From NCBI GenBank assembly GCA_037954235.1, contig JBBMOA010000018.1, positions 3,913,501 to 3,977,500 of the forward strand: DNA of 64,000 bases. Direction: 5' to 3'. Below the pieces are notes generated by a model that saw nothing but the letters and a program-made list of their open reading frames with translations, did not search any database and was not told the origin of the DNA. Positions 35,413-48,500 of the stretch are shown in pieces. A program made the position numbers and the translations under genes. Origin of the DNA: Aulostomus chinensis (Eukaryota > Chordata > Actinopteri > Syngnathiformes > Aulostomidae). The first letter of the stretch is position 1; each line of letters starts with the position of its first letter.

Positions 35413-37240
35413 GAGGAGGTAGAGTGAGAGGGAAAACAGAGATGGGCTTGTCTCAGGTTACCCCTCAGAGATCTAAAGGGCTATATATAGAGGAAGAACA
35501 ACCCTGAGCGCACATCAACACATAAATGTCTATATTAATAAACACTGTGACTCATACACACTGAAAACGGCATGGAAAAGACGCTCAGATCAGCTTCTCT
35601 GATGAAATTAACCTCACACACATTTTTGGTAGCCTGGAGACGATCCGGTGACACATAGCAGCGCCGCTCTATCGCACCCCGGACACAGACAGACCACGCG
35701 ATCCGAGCACTGAACGCTTCACCTGCGCAAACCACCCCGAACGCAATGACGACGAATTCCGTCTGTATACGAAGACGCTCAAACACGAGTCTGATCAAGA
35801 CTGGCACGGTGCTGAGGGTCAATTTGTGCTACAAGGCCATTAAAACCTCGGGGTAACCCTATCCATCGTATCAAACCTACACCGAAACAACAAGCAGGCG
35901 GGTTAAACGAATCGCCAGATGTCTCATTCGTGTGTTGGCGTGTAACACAAAGCCAGTTTTTCTGTGTTTATATATAGAGAAACTGACTTATATAAAAGTC
36001 TGCGAGGGAAATGAAGTGTTAGAGTGAAAATGGAGAAGCGGGAAAAGTTAGCACGGTATCAAAACCCCATGAGAGATGGTCATAGTCTAAATGTGCTGAG
36101 GACAAACTTTCATAATAACTGCTCCTTCTCACTTATCCTCCATCCATCTCTCGTTTCTCCATCCTTGTTTACCCTCTCCTTGCCCTCGTCTCCTTCGAGC
36201 CGTTTACCGTTTACAACCTTGATATTCTGAGTAGAAACAGACGATAGACGTAGACGACATACAGTGTGTAACCACTTTTTCTTCATTCCTTTGTTTCGTA
36301 GCAATTCACCACCATCCCTCATCCGACCATCGAGAACGAAACCATCTTGATCCCACCAGGCTTCACTCATTTCCAGGACCCCTTCTTCATCGTGGAGACC
36401 ATCTGCATCTGCTGGTTCTCCTTCGAGCTCATCGTGCGCTTCACCTGCGCTCCGAGCAAGATGCACTTCTTCAAGGACGTCATGAACACCATCGATTTCT
36501 TCGCCATCATTCCCTATTTCGTAACGCTGGGCACGGAGCTGGCCAAGGACAAGGGTACGCAGCCCTCCGTGTCTCTGGCCCTCATCAGGGTCATCAGGCT
36601 GGTGAGGGTCTTCAGGATCTTCAAGCTCTCCCGTCACTCGAAAGGCCTCCAGATCCTGGGTCAGACGCTCAAGGCCAGCCTGCGAGAGCTTGCCCTGCTC
36701 ATCTTCTTCCTCTTCATCGGAGTCATACTCTTTTCTAGTGCTGTCTATTTTGCAGAAGTCGACAGTCCTGACACTTCGTTCACCAGCATCCCCGAGGCTT
36801 TCTGGTGGGCTGTGGTCTCCATGACGACAGTCGGCTATGGCGACATGTACCCAGAGACGGTCGGAGGGAAGCTGGTGGGCTCCATGTGTGCCATCGCTGG
36901 TGTGCTCACCATCTCCTTGCCTGTGCCTGTCATCGTCTCCAACTTCAGCTATTTCTACCACCGTGAAATGGAGTGTGAGGACACCACAGAATACCGCCAC
37001 GTCTCCACATCACTCTGGGAGAAGGACAGAGATGACGACGAAGAGGAGGACTACGACGATGAGGAGGACGAAGGGCCTGAACACATGGGTGATTATGCAC
37101 CTCTGTATGGACAGAACAACGCTGGTACCTGTCCGCCGCTCAATGGGACTCTTCTCTCAGGACTTTGTGCTGGGCAGGAAGCGGGTGATCAGAGAGGGAT
37201 GAACTGCTACTTAAGAGAACCTCTGGTCACGCAGGTTTGA
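34157..37240 (+). CDS. kcna7: Voltage-gated potassium channel Kv1.7 (Shaker family), two coding exons, 540 aa
   Basis: Kv1.7 is the alpha subunit of a tetrameric plasma-membrane delayed-rectifier channel. Coding exons are 34157-34840 and 36302-37240 (GT/AG), 541 codons with TGA. The frame is open upstream of the ATG at 34157 only through a TTG. The first 64 residues are highly charged and have no counterpart in human KCNA7. The T1 tetramerisation domain starts at ERLAINVSG (residue 65). S1 includes RIIAIVSVMVIVVSILIFC. The intron splits the S1-S2 loop after residue 228, where mammalian Kcna7 is also interrupted; most other Kv1 genes are intronless in coding sequence. NET at 240-242 is a possible N-glycosylation site in the same loop. 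S4 reads RVIRLVRVFRIFKLSR. The selectivity filter TVGYGD is residues 404-409 (36827-36844). The tail is acidic (DDDEEEDYDDEEDE) and ends LVTQV, a PDZ-ligand-like terminus close to human LVTEV. AATAAA is at 37412-37417. Confidence 0.95.
34841..36301 (+). other. kcna7 intron with GA microsatellite and CpG cluster
   Basis: This 1.46-kb intron carries a GA tract at about 35376-35409, a TATA-like CTATATATAG near 35481-35490 and a CpG-dense block at about 35637-35790. No coding exon was recognised in it. Confidence 0.6.
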
Positions 37241-37435
37241 CCGACGGCAGGACGGACACTCAAACGCATCAGCAAAAGAAGAGAGGCGAGGCGGAAAGTT
37301 GATGTCAATATAAGAAAAGGGAAAGAAAATAACTAAGTGTAAAGCAGGAGCCCAGCTGTGACTCATGTGATCACACTATTAGCAAATTTGCATGATTACA
37401 TCCAACTCACAAATAAAAGCATCTGTTCTTCATCT
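37241..37435 (+). other. kcna7: kcna7 3' untranslated region
   Basis: This is a short 3' UTR ending just beyond AATAAA at 37412-37417. A later A-run at about 37513-37530 is genomic and need not be a processed end. Confidence 0.55.
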
Positions 37436-40400
37436 TTGACAAAGCCTGAGGGTTGTTTGATAGAACGTGACCCTATTTGACTTTTTTTTCTCTCACAGAA
37501 TCGTCTTCAACAATAAAAAAAAAAAAAAAATCATATTTGGGGTTAATTGAACCTGCAACCACTGCTTTGTGTCAAAATGAGAAACAGATATTGAGCTAGA
37601 ATGCTGTGACCAGTAACTGTGAAAGTAATTCCACTGGAATTACTGGAGTTGGACAGCACGTTGGAGGAGAATATGTGAGGTAAAAGCGCCAAGTATCCGG
37701 CGTTGTCCAGACATTTGTTTGACACGATTTGTTGGATGATGGGATTATGTGAAAAAGAATTCAAGGAAAGTTTAGTGTGCCTACTTTTAATGAACATCAT
37801 TTGCCGCACGGATTCACTAAAGTTGACCGGCCAATCGTGACACCCGACCCTCAGTCCCGAATCCAGCAGACTCATTTCTTCAGAAAAGCTGCCAACCACG
37901 CCAACTCGTGCCGACACATGAGATACTTGCTGACGGCTTGCCTTTGACCGATGGCTGGCGGTCGGCCTGGTGTATCCAGGACATAATTTCACTCAGCAAC
38001 ATCCTCATTCCAGCCCAGATCCCTTAAAGAGCAGAGCCTTTCATATCAAATCTCACGCGACGAAACATCCAAAGGTACGTCCCAGAGCGCTGGGGCAAAG
38101 TATCTAACTTAAGGTGCTCCCTCTGCAGGCGCAGTAGTTTCAAACCAGGTGAAACACTAGATATTTTGCAATACTATTGATACAAATAGCCCTAACTCAA
38201 TCCAACAATCAAGGAAGAAATAGTTCCCTGCCGTTTCAGGTCTTTCCTTCACTGGATTTGCCAGAATAGGAACATCTGTATGACATGCTTGTATTTTTAC
38301 ACTGTAACATGTACGGGTATCACGTCACGCGTTGTCTTATACTGTGATTATACTTGTGTTAACTGTATTATTTACCCTGCTTGTTCCAAACTGTCAGGCT
38401 TCACCACTGGTTCCTGCAGCAACAGGTTCGCTATGGTCAGCAGCATGCGGTGAAAGCTGTGTGGTCACTTATTGAAAATGACAACGAACAGCAAAGAAGC
38501 GGGTTTTGCTGCAGGACTGTTTTTTTATTTGTTTTTTTTTGTTTTTTAAATATATCTGTAGGGATGCAAGATAACATCGGCACATCATCAGAACATATTT
38601 GGCATTATTCAACCATATCAGCGCCGGTTCAGTATTGGTCCGGTATCGGTCTGAAGAGCAAAAGAACTCGCTGTGTTTTGCTCGAGGTGTTTCAGATGAC
38701 GAGGAAACAACGGGGCAAAAATGATCAATGGGTTGTCGGACATGAAGAAAAACATTGAAAACCTGCAATGATTACGTGTGTTTTTCGGAGACTTTTACAG
38801 TGACGGGAGTATGACGGATAAACTTGCTTTTGAATGGATAAATCAAAATGGCCAAAATCAGATGTGAATTATCTTCCTGTCAGAACGGCGGAAAAAAATC
38901 CAATAAGGATCTCTAGATTCCTGCTTTGAGAATTTATTGTAATCGACAAGAATACAGTATGTCATCTGTTTGTACTGTTACTTTTAAAACAGTAGAAGAA
39001 TTTGGGTCATTGTGGTGTTGTAAGTTTTTTTTTGACAGTGTTTCCTCCAAAGAATCTGGTGACAGACAGGGCCGTGTATATGTTGGAAGTCATACTTAAA
39101 GACACGTTTTCGTCACTCGTGTCAAAGATTTCCGAATTCCTTCCACATGACTCCCGAAGCAGTGGCTCGGGGAGAGGGCGATGAAGCACGCACAAATCTA
39201 AACAACTTTTCCAAAGCATCACAGCGTGCGTGCGTGTGTGTGTGTGTGTGTGTTTTAGTATTTCTGGAGGAGTTAAACATATTTTGATGTTCATTTTCAT
39301 GGTCACAACATGATGAGGAACTTATATGAGGGGTCAGAAGAGACTGAGTTGTTAAACTGCACTCATGTGATGAGCCATCCAGCCTCTAGATGTCGCACTG
39401 TGTTTTAAAACACCGCAATCCGCTGCTAACGGTTTGGATTTACATTAATATGACATAAAAGACTTCAGGGAATACAAAGTCATCATCTGTCCTCTTGAAG
39501 TGATGGTTTTCATTACTGCCATATGATCCCGATGACTCACATTTTGTTATTTACATTCCAAGAATCCACATTATTTGTTTCTGGAACAAGGAGAGAGAAT
39601 TAATACTCAGCCGGGATTTATAAAAACACACGAAATCTACTGAGTTTACTCTTTATAAACCGAGCTGGTAGCATGTGTTTAAGGTTAAAAATACATTTCT
39701 GAGTTTGTTAGAACATCACGTGACCAAATTATGAAGCTACTTCAGACGCACTTATTGTTGCAGTTAACTTTCCTCATATTCTTTTACCAAAATACATCTG
39801 GGACATGTCATGCCTTTGACACACATCCTTTCAACCTCCTGGGTACAAAAGGAAAATAAGAATAAAAGTTCATGTCAAAATTTACCACAATATATTGAAC
39901 AAAAATGAATGTCAAGCTGCTTGGTTGAGAACATTAAGCATTTATTTAAAAGCAGCATTTTTGCAGTTCTGCAGAGCAGAGCTGAACTCCAGGCTGCTGC
40001 TGGCTATTTTCAATCAGTTGATATGAATTTGCAAATTCAACTGTATTCAAACCAGAAGTGAAATGAAGCAAACGTTATTTTTATAACAAGATAGGGACTG
40101 AAGGAATGGAAACAGGATTCTGGGTGCTGTCACTATTATAACGTCCATCTGGATCCACAGCAGCGGTGCTGAAATACAGCTGCTAGCAGCTCTAGCATTA
40201 CACTGACTGAGGGACTGGCAGCAGGTCGTTTTTCTCCTCTGAGCTTCCGTCATTAACATCCTCTTCTTCGTGACCATGTCATGATTTCTATTCTGAGAAG
40301 TACGAGCTAGCTTCTGGTACCTGAAAGCAGCACTATAAGTTTCATGCTCAAATTACATAGTGCAGACACAGACGTGCAGAGCTGGGAGGAGGAATTCTAC

Positions 40401-41600
40401 TCATCACAAGTTCTTGTGCCATTAAATTGAAACTGTATAATTTTGCTTCAGGTATATGAAGATTAACCAATGTAGATTTTCCCCAGTCAATCAACTGACC
40501 CACACATACTCTAATTAAACTCTTTCCCATTGGAGGGTGTTATAAGGTTTATTCACTGGTGCAAAAGGGGCTTAAGTAGCTTTCTTATCCCTGGTAGGAG
40601 CACAATAATGAAAGAGGAATGACCAAAATCAGCAAGTCAACAACACTGGACTGACAAAACACACCGATTCCTCAATGCTCAGAGGTGAGAGGTGAGAGAT
40701 GGGAAACCATGTCGCATCTGCGTTGTGGCGCAGCCATCCGGGGTTAGCAGGTGCCGTTGCCACCCAAATATCTAGAAGAAGCACCGGCGTCCTGTAGTTG
40801 TCGCCTGTTGCAGCAGAGGTTGCTGTTGTCACTGATGGTGCTCTTTATATCCTCCAACTGCCCACACACACACACACAGACTCTAGATGATGATGATGGC
40901 AGCAGTGATTAAATCCATGACCCCCCTGACGCCTCAGATGGTGCGATATCCCCTTGTCATGTGTTGGACAAACAGCTTTCTCATGCTACACGACAGATTA
41001 GTGCTTCATTCCACTGGCACCATTGGAATAACTTGGAGTCATATGGCACAAATTAAAACTTCGCATTTAAAAAAAAAAAACTAAACGCATCGTCGGATTG
41101 TCAGATTTCGACTGACCCGATGCATTTCACCTTTATCACTCTACCTCACTTGGCTTTCCTCTGTGACGTGCAGGGAACCAGAACTAACGTCAGTGCAGCT
41201 TGCAATTACCCACAGTGCCCTTATGCTGTCTGGGAAGAATGAAAAGGATTGACGTCTTTCTGGCCATCTGCCGCCCTCCCATTCCTCTCCCATCCCGCTC
41301 TCTTCTGCCTCACCCATCTCTCACTCTTCTTTGAGAGGATTAAGCGTGTTGATATCTGTGTATCTTTGTCTCATCAATGGGTAACTGCAGCCCAGTGTGT
41401 CATGCGTGCATTTGGTTTGTGTGTCTGTTGCAACATTTTCATCCAGTAATTTCTTTGTCTGCGGGATTTTTACTGCGTCTTTAGCAACCAAACACTGACG
41501 TGTGACCCCTTTCAGCTGCAAATCCCTCCACAGATTGTACAAGTTACTAAAACAGCGGAGGAAACAAAAAAAGGAAAGGCTGTTATTTTAAATAAATCTC
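37436..41600. other. Intergenic region between convergent kcna7 and the glutamate transporter gene
   Basis: About 4.1 kb with no recognisable exon, RNA gene or intact mobile element. It contains a GT tract at about 39225-39253 and a short CA tract at about 40862-40880. The open frames (for example 37992-37543 on minus, 38381-38758 on plus) show no family motif or protein-like composition. Confidence 0.55.
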
Positions 41601-41606
41601 CACAAT

Positions 41607-41612
41607 TTTATT
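41607..41612 (-). promoter_or_regulatory. Polyadenylation signal of the glutamate transporter gene
   Basis: TTTATT on the plus strand is AATAAA on the minus strand, about 950 bases past the transporter stop. It would give a 3' UTR of roughly 0.97 kb. Other A/T-rich signals nearby are possible. Confidence 0.45.
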
Positions 41613-42561
41613 ACATCCAATATACACAAGACCTGTAAATCTGAGTTAAGACTTGAGGATCCAGGGAGGCAGTTGATGACCTTAAATTTGAAATACAATA
41701 CAATTGAGAGGGACATGTTAGACAGATGATGTTATATTACAATAATTCATAACACCAAAAACTCTAAATGGCAAAAAAAACAAAAACAAGCAATTTTAAG
41801 ATACAACAAAATTAAAACGTCACCTTGTGCATTTGAGCAGAGATGCATGATACTCATCATTTCAGACACCAGACCACAACAAGAACATATAAACCATAGA
41901 TAAATTGCATTAATAACAATATTAACATCAATGGTGGCTGCTGTCGGGGAGGGGGAACAGGTGATGTGCAAGCTGAGCATTGAGGGGATAAGAAGAAACG
42001 GTACAGAATTTTATAAAAAAATAGTATTTGCCTGTTGAATTACCTCTTGGTGTTCCGGAGGTCTCGTAATTTCAGTTTTTATGCACTTCCATGGAATCAA
42101 AGGAAGGAAGTGGAAATGGAAAATAAAAGTCGCAATAAACACCTCGTCGCTGTGCGTCAAAAGGCTGGTAAACACACCAACATATGTTTCTCACTTACAG
42201 CAGATTCATTGTTCTCTGGTTTCAGGCAAATTTGGGAGGTTGAGGCAAATGGGAGCATTTTTGGGTTGTAAAAAGAAAATAAATCGAGACGGAGAATAAA
42301 TTTAGAACTTCTCATTTACGGTAAATTTCAGTTAGCAACACGCAAAACCCTTGTTTGTTTTGATCCGTCAAGGAAAATTCCGATCAATTATAAATATTAC
42401 ACTCAAAGTCAGCTAACTTGCTTATGAACAGTCGTGTCATGTCAAAGTAATAAGTAGCGATTAAACCAGTCGGAAAACCTACGGTGGACCTCCACTGGAA
42501 TATTGATAAGCTAAAGTGAGAGAGCTGTTGGAAACAAATTCATGAGAAAACTTGTTTTCCA

Positions 42562-45500
42562 TCATGGCAGGTCACACGGTGGGATGGCGTGCCTCCGATC
42601 ATAGGCAGTGTCATCGCTCTCCTCTCCATCGCTTATATCACACATAACCCTGTCTCTGTCCTCCTCCTCTTCTGTTTCGCTCTCTCGCCTCAGCCGCTCC
42701 CTTTCCCGGTCTTTCTCTCGGTAGCAGCGAGGCATCGAGGGGACCTGACGGCGTGAAGATGCTCAAATGAGATCAAGTGGAACATGTCACATGTAAAAGC
42801 TGAGAAATTAAGGTGGGTAAAGAGGTAAAATCAGCCAACTACACCTGATGACTGCCTCGGATGCTCTATGCTAACACTTAATGCTAATCTGCTCAGAGCA
42901 GCCTGCGCAGTTTAAAGGATAATTGCAGTATTTCTGAACCTGGGCTCTGATATCCCATATTTCTGGGTCTAAATCAGCAGTCACCAACCTCTCATCCACC
43001 ATTTTAGGTCCAATGCAGCTCCAAGATACATCGTTTCTTTCTTTCTTTTTAACCAATTCTCAACATAATCACTTACAGCCAAAATAACCACACTGTTCCC
43101 CGGAATCAGTGGAAGCCAAGTCAGAAAAACTCAGCAAAGAGAATGAGGTTTGAAGCATTATCTGGATGCAGTTACAATGGTGAAAATAATGTGAAAAGCA
43201 ATTCAGCGTGAGACCAACACAGTCCTGGGAGTTTAAAACCCGTCTTCAAGGACTCCATCTGCTTCCAATTTATACTTTACTGTGATTTAAACACAAGAAA
43301 CAGACCAAACTACAGCAGAAGTAATTCAATCACCATGCTGATTTGGAAAAAGTACCAAGTGAAGCTTTGGCATGTACTCCCACATCTGACACGCGAGTAA
43401 TGTTTAAAAATGCTTGTTTTTTAAATGGAGTTCGGATTGGATGTTGTTGCTTGACACTGGTGCCAATAATATTTGCCCCTATTAACTATTTGGACCCAGA
43501 AGATGAGAAAGCAATGCCCAGTGTTAAAATTATCCTTCAACATGAATCTAATTTTTCTTCCTTTACTTAATTTATCACAGTTGGCTGGGATTCACTGGTG
43601 GATTCATGTCATGACAGGAAAAACATCATTTTTTTAAAACAGCAATGCGTGTAAAATGTAATACATCCCCTAGACAGGAGCTGATATCTTCTAAATAGAA
43701 TTGCTATGATTTCTTTTTACTATCACCAAACACTGTATCAGTACGGAAATATCAGATAACATTAAGGTGCACGATGGAATTAGGCGTCTACTTATTTTCG
43801 AAATGAAGAAAACCTCCAAAAAATACAGTGTACACCTTCAAAACAATTGGAGGGGAATGGAGAAGTATTTTAAAACAAGAAAGGAGAACGTTGGGTTCTT
43901 ACCTGGTTTTCGTGGCTGGGCAGGGCGCAGTAGCCCGGCTCCGTCCTGCGGAGGAGGCGTGGTGAATGAGTACGGAAAGGCCTGGGGGAGTGGGAGTGGG
44001 AGCAAACGGAGCGCGGAGAAGGAGAACGGATGGAGCGGGGTGAAGGAGATCGGACAGAACGGGACGGCGAGTAAGTGATGGAGTGGGACTGGGTGAGAAC
44101 ATGGTGGTTTTGTTTGGGAGGGCGAGGGGAGCGAGGCGGCAGCTCGGGAGGTTTGAGAGGGTCGGCTACATCCAGCTCTGTGAGGATTGGAGGTGGAGGG
44201 ATGAAATCCAGCTCCTCCTCTGTTGAGAGCATTTGCAAATCCGCTGCGTCGAGTTCAGAGAGTTCGGCCTTCGACAAGTGGTCCACGATCCCGGCGCCGA
44301 ACGAGTCGCCCACCACATTGATGGAGGTACGCATTCTGTCACTGAGTGGACAAACATTTTCAGTGTCATCGAGTGAACTAGAGCCACAAACAGCAGAGCA
44401 GCACCAACGTCTACAGCCCCTCCCATAAATGTGACAGACACCATCCACAGGGATTTCCTGCTAGTCCCCCCCTAACATGTCCCCGCTCATCAGACACCTG
44501 ACTCACAGCAGCCAGTCGACAGCGATGAGCAGACTGATGTCCTGGGTGGGCAGGCCGACCGCCGTCAGGATCAGCAGCATGGTCACCAGTCCAGCACTGG
44601 GAATACTGGCAGCGCCGACACTGGCCAGGGTGGCGGTCATACTGAGAGGAAAAAGAAGGCAACAAAAACGTTATAAGTCTGAAAAATGGAAATTCACTTT
44701 TAGCCAGTCCTTTTGTCCAGTGCATTAGGAAGCGGAGACCCTCAGTGACCAGCTGTCCGCTAGTTAGCTTAGCACAATGAACAGTAGTGGATGGGAAGTT
44801 TCAGCACACCTCATTTAAAGGCTATCAAACCCTCTTTTCTCTAACCGCATTTGTATACCTAGGGTCAACATAACATTTGTTATGAAGTTAATTAATATGA
44901 CAAAAGATTTCAATTTAGAATCAGAAACACATCTGGAACTACTTTCCTGACGCATCTGCTGAGTGCTGGGATTCGACGCAGCACCTAAGCACCACTGCAA
45001 CCTCTGCCAACAAATCATTTGTCGATGGTAAGTAGACCGGCTTCTACAACTAACCCAGGATCCAAGATCCAGAACCTTATCTGTTTGATGACTTCCCATT
45101 CACTACCATTCATCCGGCTAAGCTACCTAGCGGACAGCCACATTCTCTTTTGTCCCACCCCCCTTTCCTCTTATCCCTTGACTCTGGGGGCGGGAGGCAA
45201 ATAGGCAAACTTCCCAAGAAAGTTGCTGGATTCCTTTAAAAGGGTACAATTTCTGTGTGATTAAAAAAACAAAACAAAACAAAACAAAAAGCCCGTGGTA
45301 AACATTCTATTATTAACAGTGGAGAGGTAAAGAGGCCCGCAGAGAGATCATTACTCACATGCTGACACAAACGGCTCTATGAGTAAAGCAGTTTAACCGC
45401 CCTCATCTGCAAGTGTGCAACAGTGTCATGGTCCCTGTCATGTAAATTTAGGGTCTGTGTGCAATTATCCACGGACTGCACATTCTTTGGTGATTGTTTG

Positions 45501-48500
45501 CACTGGTTTTGTTTCTGGTTGGACAGTTGACGTACACTCCATTGTCTGGCTTTCCACGCCATCTCTCTTCGGACGGTGCGCGTGCACTGTGTTTGTTTGA
45601 GGAAATGGGTTTATCACATCACAGTGGAAAACAGGAAAAAAAACCCACAGGCTGCAAATGTCAAGCGTATTTAGTTTAAGACACATTTGGAATACGAATT
45701 AAGAGTTGAGATGGCTGGTGTTGTCTGGAGGTTGAATGTGGAAGAAGAAAAGTGAGACACACCAAACCGTCAGGTGGAAATTCACCACCTACCCGCCAAA
45801 AAAAAAAAAACAACAACAACTCAGTGTCTCACCAGCGTTGCTGCTGACTCAACATGCTTAAACAGGAAAACAGCCACCAACAAGACCAATCGGCCCATTA
45901 AAGCACAAGTTTGTACAAGTTTGTAATGACACCGTTATCGCTCACTGCTTTAATATGGTGTTACTTTCATGTCACAATAAATTACACCTGTCTGCATTTC
46001 AAAGATGCAGGTATCTGTGGAAGTAAAGTTGTTGTCGTACTTTTCAACTGAGCTCTTGGGGAGATTTTGTTACACCCTCGGTGTCGCTGTCGCTTTTGTT
46101 TCTGGCTCAGGTGTTTTGGTGTCACGCAGCGTGAACAAGTTTCACTCGAGATTCCAAGCGTAACCGAGAGCTTCTTCGCAAGCCTTTTCTTTAACACTTC
46201 TGACGGATGGTTTTGCTTCCCCCTTCTCGCGTGAACCGCATAGCCCACCGATCCCGGACGGGTGTGATACGATGTCACCAGCGATGAGTTTACAAAGCAT
46301 CAATGAATACATCCATAGAGGGAAGCCACTGAACTTAGTTTTACCATCTCCTTTAATAGCTGCCCTCTGAGCCACTGAACTGCTACAACTGAAACGCTGC
46401 TCGCTCCGTCTGACTGATGCTGACACCATTAAATTCTTCGTCATCGATCTGAAACAGCATTTTTTCAGCGGTGCCACGGCACAACTTCCTGTGTAGTCCA
46501 CTGTTTTAGTGCAGAGATGAAGAGAACTCCTCTCTTAGTCAGAGATTAAAACACTAACTGGAAAATTGCAGGGTTCCGACGGGGGGGGGGGGCAATAAAC
46601 TACCGGCATCATAGTCTTACATATATTGATAGATTATACAGATTCCACTTTTTTTTCCTTTTTTTTTTTTGCTACACTCCAGTTAGTAGAAATAATTAGC
46701 AGTTTATAATGATGCTGCATGGGATATCTTGACCATATAAAAAGGGCTTTAACCCGCATCGGCGCTAATTCCCCCCTAATCTCAGGGGACTGCAGCCGCG
46801 GTCTCGATAAAGCAAGAGGCTATCGGTGACACAGCTTTGGTCAATTACACCCCAAAGCTGTGGTGCAGAACACAGGCAGATATGAGAGAAACCAGCTCAC
46901 TAGAGGTCTCCAAAACAAACCTTAAAGCTCATCACTCCACAGTAGCATTTACCTGCTTGTTGCCTTGTTTGATTAAATTGTACTTTTACTTACTTATTTA
47001 CTTACCTATACGATGATATGGATTCAGATCTGTTATTCTCTTTTTCTGATCTGTTTTAACACGATATTAGTATTTTACAACATGTATATCATGTATCGTT
47101 TATATCACTGTCAGCTGTGCTTTTGTATGAAAAGTGCTGTGTAAAAATATGTCATTATGAATTCTTACTGAAGTGCTGAGGTTAAAGGTGGAACAAATTT
47201 GCGGCGCAGCATCACCGCTGGACCCCCCCAAGCCGTACACCAACACTGGCAGATCAAACCTGTCAGTTCTGGAGAAATAATCAAACTACTACTAAAACTA
47301 CTACCTTTGAGCTGTTTTTGTGCACTATTTCTACCTACAGGAGTACAAATTTTTACCGCGGTATCTTTGTCTCTGCCAACCTGGGTGGAGGAGATCTGAA
47401 CCCCGTCCAGGGTGTGCCGGAGATACAGTCGCATACACATTCATGGTGCGTTCATTCTACCACATGTGGTGCAACTTAAAAGAGACGCAAAACGGTCTCA
47501 CAGCTCTTCTGTACACGAAAAAAACAACAACAAAATCTTAAAATGTTTCTCAACTTCCGCTGGTGGTTCTCTGACTACAATCTTAAGTTCTTAGAAGAAT
47601 GCTTCTTGTCATGACATGTCTGCCATTTGTTCATGTTGCTCCCAGATAGAACTGCAGGCCATTTGGGACACTTCCTAAACTGATATTTACTGAGCGATGC
47701 TGTTTGATCCCGGAGCTCTGCAATACATCTCAATCGCTTTTGACAAACTGCAGCACAAATCATCATGCCGCTGTCAGCAGCAGTGTGGCGTTTGGGTGCA
47801 TCTGGATCTTATTTTACAGCACTTTCTGCACAGATACAGTATTTTGGAAATTAGAGTTTGGAATTTTGGTGGTAAACAGCCATTGTTTCAAGAATAAAAA
47901 TAAACAACTTCAATATGCTTAGTGTCGTTTATAACCCCCGTTTATAACCGACAGCGTCTGCTCCAAGTTTCCGATAGGACATAAACGTTTGCTGCAACCT
48001 CAGGAACAGCTAACTGATAATGGCTCCTGCACCACTCAAATTATATCTTAGGCTGCAAGTAATGTCTGTACTGGACACGGAGACATGAAGCATCAAAATG
48101 CCGTTCGCCAAATTTTTCAATGACAACAACTGGGTGGCTGTTGTTTTGACTGCAGTATCCAGGCTTCTCATAACAGACGCTACGTGGACTCAGACCCTTC
48201 AAACTTTTATTTCTCTTCCATCTTCCCCTCTGTGGAAAGACATTATTTTTCCACTCAGGCTGGATGGTGTAAAATAAAACGCCGCTGCTGAGATGAAGTA
48301 GTGGGTACGATGGTGGACTGACGCGCTCGTATGAAGCAACTCGACTCAACGTGAGTCGCTTGTTGTTGAGGGCTTAAAAGGGAGCCGATCATGTGCTTTA
48401 TATTTGGTTATTTTTTATTTATTTTATTGCAGAATAATACAATTTCACTGGCAACCTGTCCAGGGTGAACCCCGCCTCTCGCCCGTTGACGCTGGGATAG

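Noticed and set aside
36110..37000. 296-codon minus-strand frame opposite kcna7 exon 2
   Set aside because: Antisense shadow of channel coding sequence; its acidic His-rich composition mirrors the codons of the sense strand, which encodes S2-S6.
43343..43570. 75-codon plus-strand frame in the last transporter intron
   Set aside because: No homology recognised, no splice or promoter context, antisense to the host gene.
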